From positions 2,728,001-2,792,000 of the forward strand of contig CAWJKY010000003.1 of NCBI GenBank assembly GCA_963843565.1: a DNA stretch of 64,000 bases. The letters run 5' to 3'. Position numbers and translations under genes: made by a program. Each line of letters opens with the position of its first letter. Position 1 is the stretch's first letter. Of this stretch, positions 1 through 9,323 are shown piece after piece. This DNA comes from DASZQY01 sp963843565. Lineage in GTDB: Bacteria > Pseudomonadota > Alphaproteobacteria > Rhizobiales > Kaistiaceae. Below the pieces are notes generated by a model. That model saw only the letters and a list, made by a program, of their open reading frames with translations. It was not told where the DNA came from and made no database searches.

Positions 1-540
1 AAGCGTCGAGGTGCCCGGGTAGAGCCGGTCGACGCCGTGGAAGGCGAGACGGTCGTCGCCCCCGAGCACCACCACGTCACCCGAAGCGAGCTTCATGGAG
101 CGGGTCGGATCGCCGCGCCTGGTTCCGCCGACGCGGAACAGGCACGTATCGCCGAGGGAGATCGACACCACCGGCGCAGCGAAATCCTCCTCGTCGCGGT
201 CCTGATGGAGGCCCATCTTCGCACCCGGCGCGTAGAAGTTGACGAGGCAGGCTTCCGGATCGTGCGGATAGCCGGCGACTTCACGCCAGACGTCGAGGAC
301 CATCCGAGGGATGGGCGACCACGGCCTGCCGGTCTCCGGGTGGGTCGGCTGGTAGCGGTAGCCGCCGTCCTTGTCGGACACCCAGCCTAGGCTCCCGAGG
401 TTGGTCATCTTCACGGAGAACGGCTTGCCGGTCCTCGGCATCTTCGGCACGAAAAACGGCGCCTCGGCTTCCGCGGCGCGCAGCTCCGCAACGAGGCGCG
501 CCTGCGCGGCGCGGTCGAGAAGGCCCGGCGCGATCCTCAC
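1..540 (-). CDS. alkB: Alkylated DNA repair dioxygenase AlkB (C-terminus cut by window edge)
   Basis: Fe(II)/2-oxoglutarate-dependent dioxygenase that repairs 1-methyladenine and 3-methylcytosine by oxidative demethylation. The visible 180 residues read cleanly from a GTG at 540. They contain the AlkB core NFYAPGAKMGLHQDRDE, with iron ligands H112 and D114, and a later AFHGVDRLYPG supplying the third ligand H168. The 2-oxoglutarate-binding arginines near the C-terminus lie beyond the edge; the E. coli protein has about 216 residues. GTG is chosen because it sits 4 bases after the stop of the upstream gene, which suggests co-transcription. An Ada-like alkylation-repair gene lies about 10 kb away but is not in the same unit. 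Confidence 0.9.
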   Translation of the reverse strand, partial: MRIAPGLLDRAAQARLVAELRAAEAEAPFFVPKMPRTGKPFSVKMTNLGSLGWVSDKDGGYRYQPTHPETGRPWSPIPRMVLDVWREVAGYPHDPEACLVNFYAPGAKMGLHQDRDEEDFAAPVVSISLGDTCLFRVGGTRRGDPTRSMKLASGDVVVLGGDDRLAFHGVDRLYPGTSTL

Positions 541-544
541 AGCC

Positions 545-970
545 TCACCCGCCCGGAAACAGTTCCGCCGGCGCGCCATAGTCGTCCGCCCACGGCACCC
601 ACACCACGTCGGTGGCGCCAAGGTCGTAGGCATCGACCAGCCAGGTGCCGCCGGAGCGATGCAGGAGCGCGCTGACGCCGTCGTCGAACATGCCCTCCTG
701 CCAGGCCTCGCTGTACCTGGTTCGCGACCAGTCGATGGGCGCGCCGCCGGGGCGCTGCGGGTGGAGGTAGACGAAGGCCCACGGCCCGAGCACCCGCATC
801 TCCTGCACGACGAACTCGACCGGGGCGCCGACCTCGGCTTCGACCCTGGGGCGGACGGCATCGAGGATTTCGGCGCGGAGCGCCGTGCCGCGCGCCGGCG
901 TGGTCACCTGCGCGGCGCAGGCCGCGGCCGGCAACAGGCAGATGAGCAGCAGGGCAAGAAGCGTCTTCAT
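545..970 (-). CDS. Small exported protein of unknown function
   Basis: Predicted 141-residue protein. Residues 1-19 (MKTLLALLLICLLPAAACA) form a signal peptide, so the mature protein is probably periplasmic; the Cys at the end of the hydrophobic stretch does not sit in a convincing lipobox. The rest is a single small domain rich in Trp and Asp that I do not recognise. The frame could extend upstream to 1195, but only the ATG at 970 gives a clean signal peptide. It ends 4 bases before alkB, so the two are probably transcribed together. The function is not inferable from sequence alone. Confidence 0.6.
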   Translation of the reverse strand: MKTLLALLLICLLPAAACAAQVTTPARGTALRAEILDAVRPRVEAEVGAPVEFVVQEMRVLGPWAFVYLHPQRPGGAPIDWSRTRYSEAWQEGMFDDGVSALLHRSGGTWLVDAYDLGATDVVWVPWADDYGAPAELFPGG

Positions 971-1094
971 GGCCGCCGTGACCCTCTCACGCCACGCCAC
1001 GTGTGAGCAAGCGCAGCAGCGAAGCCTGATGCCGCCGGATTGCCGGCGTGCTAACAGCGTCGCCGCCCAATTCTGGGCGTAGGAGCACTTTCCC

Positions 1095-1433
1095 ATGATA
1101 ACGCGTGGTTTGGCGACGCTCATCGCAGCGTCGCTGTTGTCGGTCGCCGGCATTGCTGCCGCGGCCGCTGAGGACCTCGTATTCACGCTCGACAACGAGA
1201 CGAGCGCCGACCTGACGGAATTCTACACCTCGCCGGTCAACGTCAACGACTGGGAGTCCGATGTCCTTGGCGCGGACGTTCTGCCCGCCGGCAGCGCGAT
1301 CGAGATCACCATCGCCGACGGCCGGACCCAATGCAGCTACGACATGAAGTTCGTCTTCACCGACGGCACGACGCTGGAAAAGGACGGTGTCGACCTCTGC
1401 AACCTCGACACCTACACGCTCACCGATAACTAG
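1095..1433 (+). CDS. Small periplasmic protein of unknown function
   Basis: A 112-residue protein with an N-terminal signal peptide (hydrophobic residues about 7-24, cleavage near AAAAAED). A compact acidic domain follows, with two cysteines (in TQCSYD and VDLCNLD) that could form a disulfide. The start is supported by TAGGAG about 9 bases upstream. Similar small secreted proteins are common in alphaproteobacteria; I know of no experimentally supported function. It is divergent from the exported-protein/alkB pair and followed by a strong hairpin, so it is probably monocistronic. Confidence 0.65.
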   Translation: MITRGLATLIAASLLSVAGIAAAAAEDLVFTLDNETSADLTEFYTSPVNVNDWESDVLGADVLPAGSAIEITIADGRTQCSYDMKFVFTDGTTLEKDGVDLCNLDTYTLTDN

Positions 1434-1452
1434 CCCTCGCCACCGCCGGCGC

Positions 1453-1486
1453 GCCGGACCCGCCCGAGGCTTGGGGCGGGTCCGGC
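1453..1486 (+). terminator. Strong GC hairpin after the small periplasmic gene
   Basis: A perfect 13-bp inverted repeat (GCCGGACCCGCCC and its complement) around an 8-base loop starts 20 bases after the stop codon at 1433. No T tract follows, so it is either a Rho-assisted terminator or a transcript-stabilising hairpin. It separates the small periplasmic gene from the dnaK promoter region. Confidence 0.5.
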
Positions 1487-1566
1487 AGCCGGGTGGCGCC
1501 TCCGGCGACCCGCCCCGTCCCGGCGCCGCCGGCCCCAAGTCCCCACAGAATCCCGCGAATCTGGCG

Positions 1567-1596
1567 CTTGCGGCTCTTTTGGCCCCTTCTTATATA
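1567..1596 (+). promoter_or_regulatory. Candidate dnaK promoter (housekeeping and/or heat-shock sigma)
   Basis: TTGCGG (1568-1573) and TATATA (1591-1596) are separated by 17 bases, a good sigma-70 layout. The same stretch reads CTTG followed by CCCCTTCTTATA, resembling the CTTG/CCCCAT pattern of RpoH promoters, so overlapping recognition is possible. No CIRCE element (TTAGCACTC-N9-GAGTGCTAA) is visible between here and dnaK, which argues against direct HrcA control of dnaK. Confidence 0.45.
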
Positions 1597-1707
1597 CGGC
1601 CTTGAACCTCAGCCCCGCCTCGGCGCGGGGCATCCATCGCATCAGGGAAGCGGTTCGGGGGCCCATCGGGGGACCCGACCGTTTTGCCGGAAGGAGACCA
1701 AAGCATC

Positions 1708-3642
<1,935 letters not shown>

Positions 3643-3667
3643 CCAGCAGCGATTCAGCGGGTACGCC

Positions 3668-4219
3668 ATGAACATCACCCTTCGCCCGGCGCGCCCGGCA
3701 GATGCGGAGGAGATGGCGCGGTGGTTCTCGGACCTTGACGATCTCGCCCGCTGGGGCGGGCCAGAGGTCCGCTTTCCGCTGACCGACGACCAGCTGGCCG
3801 GCTGGATCGCGGAAAGCGCCAATCCGCGACCGCGCCTGTGCTTCACCGCCGTCGACGACGCCGATTCACCGGTCGGCCACGTCGAGTTCCTGCACGATCC
3901 GGCGAAGCGGTGGGCGCGGCTCGGCCGCTTCGCGGTGGCGCCGGCGCGGCGCGGCCAGGGCTTCGGCCGGGCGCTCCTCGACCACGCGCTTCGCTTTGCC
4001 TTCACGGAGCTCGACGTCGAACATCTGGCGCTCGCCGTGGTGCCCGGCAACGACGTCGCGCACCGCCTCTACGTCCGCGCCGGCTTTCGCGACGAAGGCA
4101 GGTGGGAGGGGTCGTGGACGGTCAACGGCAAACCGTATGAGATGAACCTGATGGGGCTGATTCGGAGCGACTGGCTCCAGCGCACGGGGCGCCCCGAAGA
4201 CACAGCGAAGGTGGCGTGA
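3668..4219 (+). CDS. GNAT-family N-acetyltransferase
   Basis: A 183-residue protein of the GNAT fold. The acetyl-CoA-binding motif is visible as RFAVAPARRGQGFGRALL (the R/Q-x-x-G-x-G/A signature), followed by LAVVPGNDVAHRLYVRAGF, typical of motif B. The substrate is unknown. The ATG at 3668 gives the domain at normal length; an upstream extension would run back into dnaK. It lies 25 bases after dnaK and one base before the dnaJ start, so it is embedded in the dnaK-dnaJ unit. Nothing in the sequence links it to chaperone function. Confidence 0.85.
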   Translation: MNITLRPARPADAEEMARWFSDLDDLARWGGPEVRFPLTDDQLAGWIAESANPRPRLCFTAVDDADSPVGHVEFLHDPAKRWARLGRFAVAPARRGQGFGRALLDHALRFAFTELDVEHLALAVVPGNDVAHRLYVRAGFRDEGRWEGSWTVNGKPYEMNLMGLIRSDWLQRTGRPEDTAKVA

Positions 4220-4220
4220 C

Positions 4221-5360
4221 GTGGCGGCCAAGGCCGATTTCTACGAACTGCTCGGCGTCAGCCGGACCGTCGACGAGAAGGGGCTGAAGACCGCCTTCCG
4301 CAAGCTCGCCATGCAGTATCACCCGGACCGCAACCCGGGCGACCACACGGCCGAGATCAAGTTCAAGGAAGTCAGCGCCGCCTACGAGTGCCTGAAGGAC
4401 CCGCAGAAGCGTGCCGCCTACGACCGCTTCGGCCACGCCGCCTTCGAGAACGGCGGCGGCGGACCGGCGGGCTTCTCCGGCGATTTCGGCGCCTCGATGT
4501 CGGACATCTTCGACAACATCTTCGGCGACATGATGGGTGGCCGGCGCGGCCAGCAGAACCGCGGCGGGCGCGAGCGCGGCGCGGACTTGCGCTACAACAT
4601 GGAGATCTCGCTCGAGGAAGCCTTCCACGGCAAGACCGCCGAGATCGAGGTGCCCACCAAGGTGGTGTGCAGCACCTGCGCGGGCTCCGGCGCCAAGCCG
4701 GGCTCCAGCCCCAAGACCTGCCCGACCTGCGAGGGCCACGGGCGGGTGCGCGCCGCGCAGGGCTTCTTCTCCATCGAGCGTACCTGCCCGACCTGTCAGG
4801 GGCGCGGCCAGGTGATCTCCGATCCGTGCCTGGAGTGCCGCGGCGCCGGGCGCGTCACCGAAAACCGCACGCTGTCGGTCAACATCCCGGCCGGCATCGA
4901 GGACGGCACCCGCATACGGCTCGCCGGCGAAGGCGAAGCGGGCCTCAGAGGCGGCCCCTCCGGCGACCTCTACATCTTCCTGTCGATACGCCCGCACGAG
5001 TTCTTCCAGCGCGACGGCGCCGACATCTTCTGCCGGGCGCCGATCTCGGTGACCACCGCCGCGCTGGGCGGCGATTTCCAGGTGCCGACCATCGACGGCG
5101 GCAAGACCAAGGTGAAGGTTCCGGAAGGCACCCAGAGCGGCAAGCAGTTCCGCCTCAAGGGCAAGGGCATGCCGGTGCTGCGCTCGACGCGGGTCGGCGA
5201 CATGTACATCCAGGTGAGCGTCGAGACGCCGCGTAACCTGACGCGCCGCCAGCGCGACCTCCTCAAGGAGTTCGAGGACCTCTCCTCGGTCGACAACAAT
5301 CCCGAATCGCACGGCTTCTTCAACCGGGTGCGCGACTTCCTCGAGGGTCTCGGCGGGTGA
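4221..5360 (+). CDS. dnaJ: Molecular chaperone DnaJ (Hsp40)
   Basis: Co-chaperone that delivers unfolded clients to DnaK and stimulates its ATPase. At 379 residues it is full length. It has the J domain with HPD at 34-36, a Gly/Phe-rich linker at about 75-110, and four CxxCxGxG zinc repeats (CSTCAGSG, CPTCEGHG, CPTCQGRG, CLECRGAG), followed by the C-terminal substrate-binding domains. It starts with GTG (MAAKADFYELLG), one base after the GNAT stop. The following pmtA-like gene overlaps its stop by 4 bases (GTGA). Confidence 0.97.
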   Translation: MAAKADFYELLGVSRTVDEKGLKTAFRKLAMQYHPDRNPGDHTAEIKFKEVSAAYECLKDPQKRAAYDRFGHAAFENGGGGPAGFSGDFGASMSDIFDNIFGDMMGGRRGQQNRGGRERGADLRYNMEISLEEAFHGKTAEIEVPTKVVCSTCAGSGAKPGSSPKTCPTCEGHGRVRAAQGFFSIERTCPTCQGRGQVISDPCLECRGAGRVTENRTLSVNIPAGIEDGTRIRLAGEGEAGLRGGPSGDLYIFLSIRPHEFFQRDGADIFCRAPISVTTAALGGDFQVPTIDGGKTKVKVPEGTQSGKQFRLKGKGMPVLRSTRVGDMYIQVSVETPRNLTRRQRDLLKEFEDLSSVDNNPESHGFFNRVRDFLEGLGG

Positions 5361-5929
5361 CCGCCGACTTCCTCCGCTTCTTCCGGACCTGGCTCTCGAA
5401 ACCAATGCTGACCGGGGCGATCGCCCCGTCGGGCAAGGCGCTGGCCGCGGCGATGGCCGGCGCGGTCAAGGCAGACGGTGCCTGGCCGGTGCTCGAACTC
5501 GGGCCCGGCACCGGGCCGGTCACCAAGGCGCTGATCGAGCGCGGCATCGCGCCGGAGCGTATCGTCGCCGTCGAGTTCAACAAGGAGTTCTGCGCGCTGC
5601 TGGTCTCGCGCCACCGCGGCGTCAACGTGGTCGAGGGCGACGCGTACGATCTCGCCATGACGCTGCCGCCGGGGCTGACCGGCCCCTACGCTGCGGCGAT
5701 CTCCAGCCTGCCGCTGCTGACCCGCCCGGCGCTGGAGCGGCTCAAGTTCATCGACGACGTGCTCGACCGGGTGCTGCCGGGCGGCGCGCTCATCCAGTTC
5801 TCCTACGGCTTCGGGCCGCCGGTCAAAGCGATGGCCGGCCAGTTCAGCGTCACGAAGGCAGCCTTCGTGCTCGCCAACCTGCCGCCCGCGCGCGTCTGGC
5901 TCTATCGCCGCGAGCGGCGGACGGGCTAG
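5357..5929 (+). CDS. pmtA: Phospholipid N-methyltransferase (PmtA-like)
   Basis: SAM-dependent methyltransferase of 190 residues. The SAM-binding motif I is VLELGPGTGPVT. The N-terminus FLRFFRTWLSKPM...GAIAPSG and the overall length match rhizobial-type PmtA enzymes, which methylate phosphatidylethanolamine stepwise to phosphatidylcholine at the membrane. The fold resembles rRNA adenine dimethylases, so some annotations name it that way, but the rhizobial dnaJ-pmtA linkage favours the phospholipid enzyme. The GTG start overlaps the dnaJ stop (GTGA), implying translational coupling. The specific substrate is inferred from family membership. Confidence 0.8.
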   Translation: MTADFLRFFRTWLSKPMLTGAIAPSGKALAAAMAGAVKADGAWPVLELGPGTGPVTKALIERGIAPERIVAVEFNKEFCALLVSRHRGVNVVEGDAYDLAMTLPPGLTGPYAAAISSLPLLTRPALERLKFIDDVLDRVLPGGALIQFSYGFGPPVKAMAGQFSVTKAAFVLANLPPARVWLYRRERRTG

Positions 5930-5939
5930 GTTCCCCGCC

Positions 5940-6533
5940 ATGGCCGAACGCGCCCGCATCCTGATCTTCGCCGGCTCGCTGCGTTCCGGCGCGCTCTCGG
6001 CCAAACTCGCCGCGGCCGCTGCGAAAGAGCTGGCGCTCGCCGACGCCGAGGTCACCACCATCTCGCTCGCCGACTACCCGCTGCCGATCTACGACGGCGA
6101 CCTTCAGGAGCAGAAGGGCATCCCCGACAACGCCACCCGCTTGGCCCGTCTGATCGCCGCCCAGCACGGCGTCTTCATCTCGACGCCGGAATACAATCAC
6201 TCGCTGCCGCCGCTGCTGAAGAACACGCTCGACTGGGTGAGCCGCATCCAGCACACCGGCACGCTGCCCTACCGCCACAAGGTCTACGCCATGGGCGGCA
6301 GCTCGGACACGCGCACCGGAGGCGCCCGGGCGCTGCTTGACCTGCGCAAGGTGCTGGCGATCTCGGTTGGCGCCCTCGTCATCCCGACGCGCATCGAGGT
6401 GCCGTTCGCCCAGGACGCCTTCGACGAGGCGGGCCACTTCACCGACGAACACAACGCTCAGATGCTGAAGGCGGTGGCGACCCAGCTTGTGGAATTCGCC
6501 CGGCGTCTCGCGGATGTGCCGCGCCAGAGTTGA
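5940..6533 (+). CDS. NADPH-dependent FMN reductase (flavodoxin-like)
   Basis: A 197-residue flavoprotein of the NAD(P)H:FMN/quinone/chromate reductase family. The FMN phosphate-binding loop is GSLRSGALSAKLA near the N-terminus, and the conserved TPEYNHSLPPLLKNTLDW motif follows in the middle. It probably reduces quinones or other electrophiles in the cytosol; the substrate cannot be determined. The start is 10 bases after the pmtA-like gene, so it may be the last gene of the dnaK transcript. Confidence 0.88.
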   Translation: MAERARILIFAGSLRSGALSAKLAAAAAKELALADAEVTTISLADYPLPIYDGDLQEQKGIPDNATRLARLIAAQHGVFISTPEYNHSLPPLLKNTLDWVSRIQHTGTLPYRHKVYAMGGSSDTRTGGARALLDLRKVLAISVGALVIPTRIEVPFAQDAFDEAGHFTDEHNAQMLKAVATQLVEFARRLADVPRQS

Positions 6534-6585
6534 CAATTCGCGACTGCGTTGACAATCAGCGCTGGTGCACCGAAGGAGGCCGGCA

Positions 6586-7305
6586 ATGCAGAAACCTGAC
6601 CCCCGCGACCGCCTGATCGTCGCCCTCGACGTGGCGACCGTCGCAGAAGCGGAGGCGCTGGTCGACCGGCTCGGCGACAGCGTCACCTTCTTCAAGGTCG
6701 GCCTGCAGCTTGCCTCGGCGCCCGGCGGCATTCCCTTCGCCGGGGCGCTCGCCGCCGCGGGCAAACGCGTCTTCCTCGACATGAAGCTGCTCGACATCGA
6801 AAACACGGTGGCCGGTGCCGTGAAGAACATCGTCAGGCTCGGCGTCACCTTCCTCACCATCCACGCCTATCCCGGCGCCATGCGCGCCGCGGTCAAGGCA
6901 CGCGGCGACGCGCCGCTCCGCCTTCTCGGCGTGACGGTGCTGACCTCCATGGACGATGCCGACGTGGCGGAGGCCGGCTACGACACCTCGCTGAGCGCGC
7001 TGGTCGCGCGGCGCGCAGCGCAGGCGAAGGCGATCGGCATGGACGGGATCGTAGCGTCGGCGGCCGAAGCTGCCGCGGCGCGCGCCATCGTGGGGCCAGA
7101 CATCGCCATCGTCACGCCCGGCATCCGCACCGCCGGCTCGTCGAGCGGCGACCAGAAGCGCATCGCGACCCCTGAAATGGCGATCCGCGCCGGCGCCGAT
7201 CACATCGTCGTCGGCCGCTCGATCACCGCGCACGCCGACCCGCGGGCGGCCGCCGAAGCGGTGGTCGCCGAGATCGCCGCGGCGGCCGAACCGGTCGAGG
7301 CCTGA
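6586..7305 (+). CDS. pyrF: Orotidine 5'-phosphate decarboxylase
   Basis: Converts OMP to UMP in the last step of de novo pyrimidine synthesis. The 239-residue TIM-barrel protein has the catalytic DxKxxD array in FLDMKLLDIENTV, the phosphate-binding VTPGIRTAGSSSGDQKR loop, and a final IVVGRSIT motif. The ATG at 6586 is preceded by GAAGGAGG, a strong ribosome-binding site that excludes the in-frame GTG at 6565. Two copies of GTTGACAAT, 19 bases apart, occur just upstream (about 6529-6556), but I see no matching -10 box. A DUF1330 gene follows after 2 bases. Confidence 0.96.
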   Translation: MQKPDPRDRLIVALDVATVAEAEALVDRLGDSVTFFKVGLQLASAPGGIPFAGALAAAGKRVFLDMKLLDIENTVAGAVKNIVRLGVTFLTIHAYPGAMRAAVKARGDAPLRLLGVTVLTSMDDADVAEAGYDTSLSALVARRAAQAKAIGMDGIVASAAEAAAARAIVGPDIAIVTPGIRTAGSSSGDQKRIATPEMAIRAGADHIVVGRSITAHADPRAAAEAVVAEIAAAAEPVEA

Positions 7306-7307
7306 CG

Positions 7308-7610
7308 ATGGCCAAGGGATACTGGATCGCGCGGCTCGATGTTCACGATGCCGAGGCCTACAAGCCCTACACGGTCGCCAACAACACGATCTTCAAGAAA
7401 TACGGCGGACGGTTCCTGACGCGCGGCGGGCAGTTCGAAACGGCCGAAGGTGTCCACCGCACCCGCAACGTCATCATCGAGTTTCCGGACTACGAGACGG
7501 CGCTCGCCTGCTACCGCTCGCCCGAGTATCAGGAAAACATGAAGATCCGCCACGCGACCTCCGAGGGCGATCTCGTCATCGCCGAGGGCTACGACGAACC
7601 GTCGTCGTAA
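7308..7610 (+). CDS. DUF1330 domain protein
   Basis: A 100-residue protein with a ferredoxin-like dimeric alpha/beta-barrel (DUF1330) pattern: KGYWIARLDVHDAEAYKPY at the start, GGRFLTRGG in the middle and RNVIIEFPDYETALACYRSPEYQ near the end. The family has no established biochemical role. It lies 2 bases after pyrF and is probably co-transcribed; this pyrF-DUF1330 pairing is common in Hyphomicrobiales. It is the last gene before a roughly 900-base non-coding stretch. Confidence 0.85.
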   Translation: MAKGYWIARLDVHDAEAYKPYTVANNTIFKKYGGRFLTRGGQFETAEGVHRTRNVIIEFPDYETALACYRSPEYQENMKIRHATSEGDLVIAEGYDEPSS

Positions 7611-7638
7611 GGCGCTATGCTCTCTCCCCGGTGTGCAT

Positions 7639-7709
7639 CCCCTCTCCCATAGGGAGAGGGCTTCCGACCTTGGCGAGTTCAGCAAGCCTTAGGTCGGAAG
7701 GGTGAGGGG
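7639..7709 (+). repeat. CCCTC-type palindromic intergenic repeat (unit 1)
   Basis: A long imperfect palindrome: outer arms CCCCTC/GAGGGG, a nested CTCTCCC-ATA-GGGAGAG hairpin, and inner arms CTTCCGACCT/AGGTCGGAAG. The unit at 63569-63645 read on the minus strand has the same organisation with different but complementary inner arms (CTTCGCACCT/AGGTGCGAAG). It lies 12 bases upstream of long repeat copy A. Confidence 0.75.
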
Positions 7710-7720
7710 CGTGTCCTTGC

Positions 7721-8148
7721 CGGGGATAACTCGAAACTTGTCCCCGCCTTCCGCCCTCATGAGAAGATGCGCCTGTTCCCGCTCACGAGGGGGCGTCTCC
7801 GGAGGCGTTCTTGAGATGGAGCGGGACGCGGCGCCTGCTGGCATGGGTTTCGCAACCGATGCCGCCGGGAGGCTTCCGCAAGATCCGCCCGCCGGCATTA
7901 CGACCGGCTGTCACAGTCGCTGACCTTAAGGGCGGCAGGCTAGCGCCAACCCCGGGAACCTTCCCGGCGCGAGGCGCGGTCAGGACGGGTTGCCCGCTCT
8001 TAAGGTGGGTCCGTCCGTCTGCTGTCCGGAGCGCGGGTGTCGGAGGACAAAAGACGCCGCGGCGGGCGCTTGTCGAGTGCCCCCTATTCGCGGACTGCCC
8101 GCACGGCATTCGCCGGGCGCCCGCCACCCCCTCATGTTCACATGAGGG
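7721..8148 (+). repeat. Long structured intergenic repeat, copy A
   Basis: Non-coding element with a diverged inverted partner at 63022-63532. Shared blocks occur in the same order: GGGGATAAC within a hairpin (7722-7745), a TTCGCAA-loop hairpin (about 7840-7863), TACGACCG (7899-7906), a 16-base identity at 8055-8070 and a 17-base identity at 8117-8133. It ends in the hairpin CCCTCATG-TTCA-CATGAGGG (8129-8148). Short frames across it are not conserved in copy B, so I treat it as RNA or a DNA element rather than a gene. Its role is unknown. Confidence 0.6.
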
Positions 8149-8229
8149 AGATGAAGTTGGAGGGACGAGCAACACTCGGGGCGATCACCGCTTGCGAGAA
8201 CGAAGAGTCATGCACCGCTCTCTCGGCCA

Positions 8230-8307
8230 CCTCTCCCATAGGGAGAGGACTTTGAGCCTTATGACCCCGGACTTGATCCGGGGGAATTAGGCGAAAAGGG
8301 TGAGGGG
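8230..8307 (+). repeat. CCCTC-type palindrome with a second palindrome nested in its loop
   Basis: Same arms as unit 1 (CCTCTCCCATAGGGAGAGG at the left, GGGTGAGGGG at the right). The loop, however, is replaced by a perfect palindrome CCCCGGA-CTTGA-TCCGGGG at 8265-8283, a sequence common as a dispersed repeat in alphaproteobacteria. This looks like one repeat inserted into another. Confidence 0.65.
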
Positions 8308-8332
8308 TTGAGGACTGTCCGGAGAGGGCACG

Positions 8333-8416
8333 CCCCCTCACCCTTCCGGCCTAAGCGTCTCGGTCGCTTCGCTCCCTGCGACGCCAAGGCCGAAAGCCCT
8401 CTCCCGCTGGGAGAGG
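8333..8416 (-). repeat. CCCTC-type palindromic repeat in reverse orientation
   Basis: CCCCCTCACCCTTCCGGCCT begins the unit. AGGCCGAAAG and then the CTCTCCCGCTGGGAGAG hairpin close it. The arms match unit 1 read on the opposite strand. It lies about 90 bases before the dapB start, so it may fall in the dapB leader or act as a barrier. Confidence 0.6.
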
Positions 8417-8505
8417 TCGGGTCCGGCCCCCGTTTGCCCTACCGGCCACGCCCGGGATATATCCGGCGCCACCGCACAGCGACAGAAGGAGCGCGTGAAT
8501 CCATC

Positions 8506-9315
8506 ATGGCCGACATGGGCCTCGTCGTTGTCGGTGCCGCCGGTCGCATGGGCCGCACCCTCATCCGCATCGTCGCCGAAACCCCCGGCGTGACGCTTGC
8601 CGGCGCCATCGAGCGCGCCGAGGCGCCGGAAATCGGCGCCAACTCCGGCACGCTCGCCGGCCTCGGCCCGAACGGCATCGCGATTACCGGCGATCCGTTG
8701 CCGGTCTTCGCCAAGGCGGAAGGCGTCCTCGATTTCACCGTGCCGGCGGCGACGCTCGGCTTCGCCGAACTCGCCGCCCAGGCGCGCATCGTCCACGTCA
8801 TCGGCACCACCGGCCTCTCCGACGACGACAACCAGAAGATCAAGGCGGCGTCGCGCCATGCCGCGATCGTGAAGTCCGGCAACATGAGCCTCGGGGTCAA
8901 CCTGCTGGCGAGCCTCGTCAGGCGCGCGGCGAAGGCGCTCGACGCCGACTTCGACATCGAGGTGCTGGAAATGCACCACCGCCAGAAGGTCGACGCGCCG
9001 TCGGGCACGGCGCTGCTCCTCGGGCAGGCGGCGGCGGCCGGCCGCGGCGTCAACCTCGCCGACCATTCGGTCAAGGTGCGCGAGGGCAACACCGGCGCCC
9101 GCAAGCGCGGCGACATCGGGTTCGCGACACTGCGCGGCGGATCGGTGATCGGCGAGCATTCGGTGATCTTCGCCGGCGATGGCGAGACGATCGCGCTGGC
9201 CCACAAGGCGTCGGACCGCGGGCTGTTCGCGCGCGGCGCCATTCATGCGGCGCTGTGGGCGCGCGGCCGCAAGCCCGGGCTCTATTCCGTGGCCGACGTG
9301 CTGGGGCTCGACTAG
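8506..9315 (+). CDS. dapB: 4-hydroxy-tetrahydrodipicolinate reductase
   Basis: NAD(P)H-dependent reductase of the diaminopimelate/lysine pathway. The 269-residue protein begins MADMGLVVVGAAGRMGRTL (the Rossmann GxxGRMG motif) and has the family signature EMHHRQKVDAPSGTA with the catalytic His pair and Lys. The ATG at 8506 has AGAAGGAG about 15 bases upstream; the open frame extends far upstream to 8308 through repeat DNA, which is not credible coding. Downstream are a small membrane protein gene and gpmA. Confidence 0.97.
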   Translation: MADMGLVVVGAAGRMGRTLIRIVAETPGVTLAGAIERAEAPEIGANSGTLAGLGPNGIAITGDPLPVFAKAEGVLDFTVPAATLGFAELAAQARIVHVIGTTGLSDDDNQKIKAASRHAAIVKSGNMSLGVNLLASLVRRAAKALDADFDIEVLEMHHRQKVDAPSGTALLLGQAAAAGRGVNLADHSVKVREGNTGARKRGDIGFATLRGGSVIGEHSVIFAGDGETIALAHKASDRGLFARGAIHAALWARGRKPGLYSVADVLGLD

Positions 9316-9323
9316 GAGCGGCG

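Noticed and set aside
6530..6554. Two TTGACA boxes upstream of pyrF as tandem promoters
   Set aside because: No acceptable -10 hexamer occurs 16-18 bases downstream of either.
8037..8255. A short frame starting MSEDKRRRGG across repeat copy A
   Set aside because: Small proteins with similar starts are often predicted from such repeats, but copy B does not preserve the frame, so I treat it as a by-product of the repeat.
7611..8505. Possible CRISPR array because of repeated CCCTC motifs
   Set aside because: The repeats are palindromic units of varied orientation and spacing, without uniform spacers, and no cas genes are in the window.
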